From assembly GCF_000169095.1 (NCBI RefSeq), contig NZ_AAVU01000004.1, forward strand, positions 175,125 through 239,124: a stretch of DNA of 64,000 nucleotides, in the 5' to 3' direction. Shown in pieces: positions 63,190-64,000 of this stretch; the first letter of the stretch is position 1, and every line of letters starts with the position of its first letter. The stretch comes from Lyngbya sp. PCC 8106 (GTDB lineage: Bacteria; Cyanobacteriota; Cyanobacteriia; Cyanobacteriales; Microcoleaceae). A program made the position numbers and the translations under genes. Under the pieces are notes generated by a model, which saw only the letters and a list, made by a program, of their open reading frames with translations, did no database searches and was not told the origin of the DNA.

Positions 63190-64000
63190 TTACTGATTCC
63201 TAACCCACATAGAGTCATAGCAATATTCAGCTAGCTCTTTTGTTCTTATTATAATTTCTTTCTCTCCCCATTGTTGAGGTCTGTTTTTCGTGAATTCTTT
63301 CGTTAGTGTAAAGTTTGATTTCTTGTATATCTCTATTTTTATATTAAAATCTTTATCGGCTGCTTGTTTGTTTAATTCTTCTCCTAAAGGCAATAAGTTC
63401 CCAATCAAACCTACACATTCCGTATTAGATGACTGAGGTAATATATGTTCCAATGTCATGCGATCAGGCTTGAACTCATTCGTTGTTTGTTTCGTCGATT
63501 CAATGTAGCTAAAAATATACTGAATTAGTTTTTTATTCTTAGTATATTTACTGATATATCTCAATTCAGAAAATTTATTTATGAATATACTTTTGGCAGG
63601 AATTCTAGTTTGTAATCGTTTTTGCAACTCGTCTAATACTACCTGGCAATCTCGTTTATTAGTTGTTTCAAGTAGTTGTATAGCCGCTGTATAATAACTT
63701 TTGTCAATACCTGAAGGTCTCATCGAACATATCGCATTAAAAGAGAAGTGAAATTTTTCAATAAAAGCCAGAATTTCTCTGACCTGAGATAATTTAACTT
63801 TCTTCTCCTCCAAAGTTTTAAAGAGACTTAATATAAAAGGTTTTTGTTGACTAACATTGAAAATTTTTAATGCTAGCAAAGATCTATATAAGTCTTTTTC
63901 TTCTTGTTGCTTAAAATCTTCTGTAATGGGAGATGATATTTTGATGTACAAACCAGCATCATTTACTAATTCGCCTAAAAAATTTTCACCTATTTCCCCA
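63190..64000 (-). CDS. GmrSD-like DUF262/DUF1524 protein, C-terminal part (cut by window end)
   Basis: The frame stays open to the last base of the window, so the N-terminus is missing. The C-terminal part contains MTLEHILPQ, with the His-x-x-Pro core of the DUF1524 HNH-type nuclease, followed by GLIGNLLPLGEELNKQAAD. This ending is typical of GmrSD-type proteins, which act as modification-dependent restriction enzymes or other phage defences. The middle is helical and Lys-rich. The AT-rich composition differs from nearby genes, consistent with horizontal gain. The DUF262 (GmrS) half lies outside the window. Confidence 0.8.
   Translation of the reverse strand, partial: GEIGENFLGELVNDAGLYIKISSPITEDFKQQEEKDLYRSLLALKIFNVSQQKPFILSLFKTLEEKKVKLSQVREILAFIEKFHFSFNAICSMRPSGIDKSYYTAAIQLLETTNKRDCQVVLDELQKRLQTRIPAKSIFINKFSELRYISKYTKNKKLIQYIFSYIESTKQTTNEFKPDRMTLEHILPQSSNTECVGLIGNLLPLGEELNKQAADKDFNIKIEIYKKSNFTLTKEFTKNRPQQWGEKEIIIRTKELAEYCYDSMWVRNQ

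Noticed and set aside
1..64000. tRNA genes
   Set aside because: I looked in the intergenic gaps for the TTC-A/G-A-type T loop with a matching acceptor stem and found none; a tRNAscan run would be decisive.

Overview
The window reads as chromosomal DNA of a cyanobacterium, most likely a filamentous member of the Oscillatoriales. Direct support comes from gene content found mainly or only in cyanobacteria and plastids: the alkane pair aar/ado with all known catalytic residues, Ycf20, PSRP-3/Ycf65, plant-type D-glycerate 3-kinase, a tocopherol-type methyltransferase, and the divergent block asd-dapA-rnj / tig-clpP-clpX. HIP1 octamers (GCGATCGC), heptamer tandem repeats and an IS200/IS605-like repeat fit the same assignment. 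The species call is inference.

Layout. 1-3.4 kb: the end of a DUF4912 gene, an SMR-like membrane protein followed by a UbiA-family phosphoribosyltransferase-like enzyme, and argG. 3.4-4.0 kb: a foldback repeat that contains a 364-bp ORF-less IS200/IS605-like element. Its RNA resembles HEARO, the omega RNA of IscB. 4.0-6.0 kb: aar and ado, separated by heptamer repeats. 6.4-7.5 kb: decayed DNA, including a broken sugar ABC permease. 7.6-13 kb: small conserved genes, a periplasmic-sensor diguanylate cyclase, plsC, a DsbA-like lipoprotein and cysC, then a 750-bp gap with a foldable three-way-junction RNA candidate. 13.3-24.7 kb: UbiB-type kinase, Uma2 nuclease, a two-component pair, a pentapeptide protein, an ArsM-like methyltransferase, glycerate kinase and ycf20. 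25-31.5 kb: cell-envelope genes (GT39 transferase, polysaccharide deacetylase, TPR protein, C39 peptidase) plus PSRP-3.

31.5-41.7 kb is the housekeeping core. It holds nadC, a solitary 5S rRNA gene with its own consensus promoter and terminator, rnj, dapA and asd, and on the other strand tig, clpP and clpX. A second copy of the HEARO-like element lies between tig and clpP. 41.7-43.6 kb has a phosphonatase-like HAD hydrolase and an FAD oxidoreductase, a pair known from aminophosphonate breakdown. 43.8-50 kb holds a GTPase, a GNAT enzyme, an eight-repeat propeller protein and an acidic RTX protein with a 321-bp tandem duplication. 50-64 kb contains murF, a methyltransferase followed by a gene with an in-frame stop, ktrBA, a YebC protein, a PAS histidine kinase with a degraded ATP site, a 2Fe-2S ferredoxin, an RTX/SGNH hydrolase and the C-terminal part of a GmrSD-like (DUF262/DUF1524) protein that runs off the window.

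The best candidates for a second look are the paired ORF-less HEARO-like elements, where a covarying stem base pair argues for a retained RNA, the unlinked 5S rRNA gene, and the structured intergenic RNA candidate near 12.8 kb.
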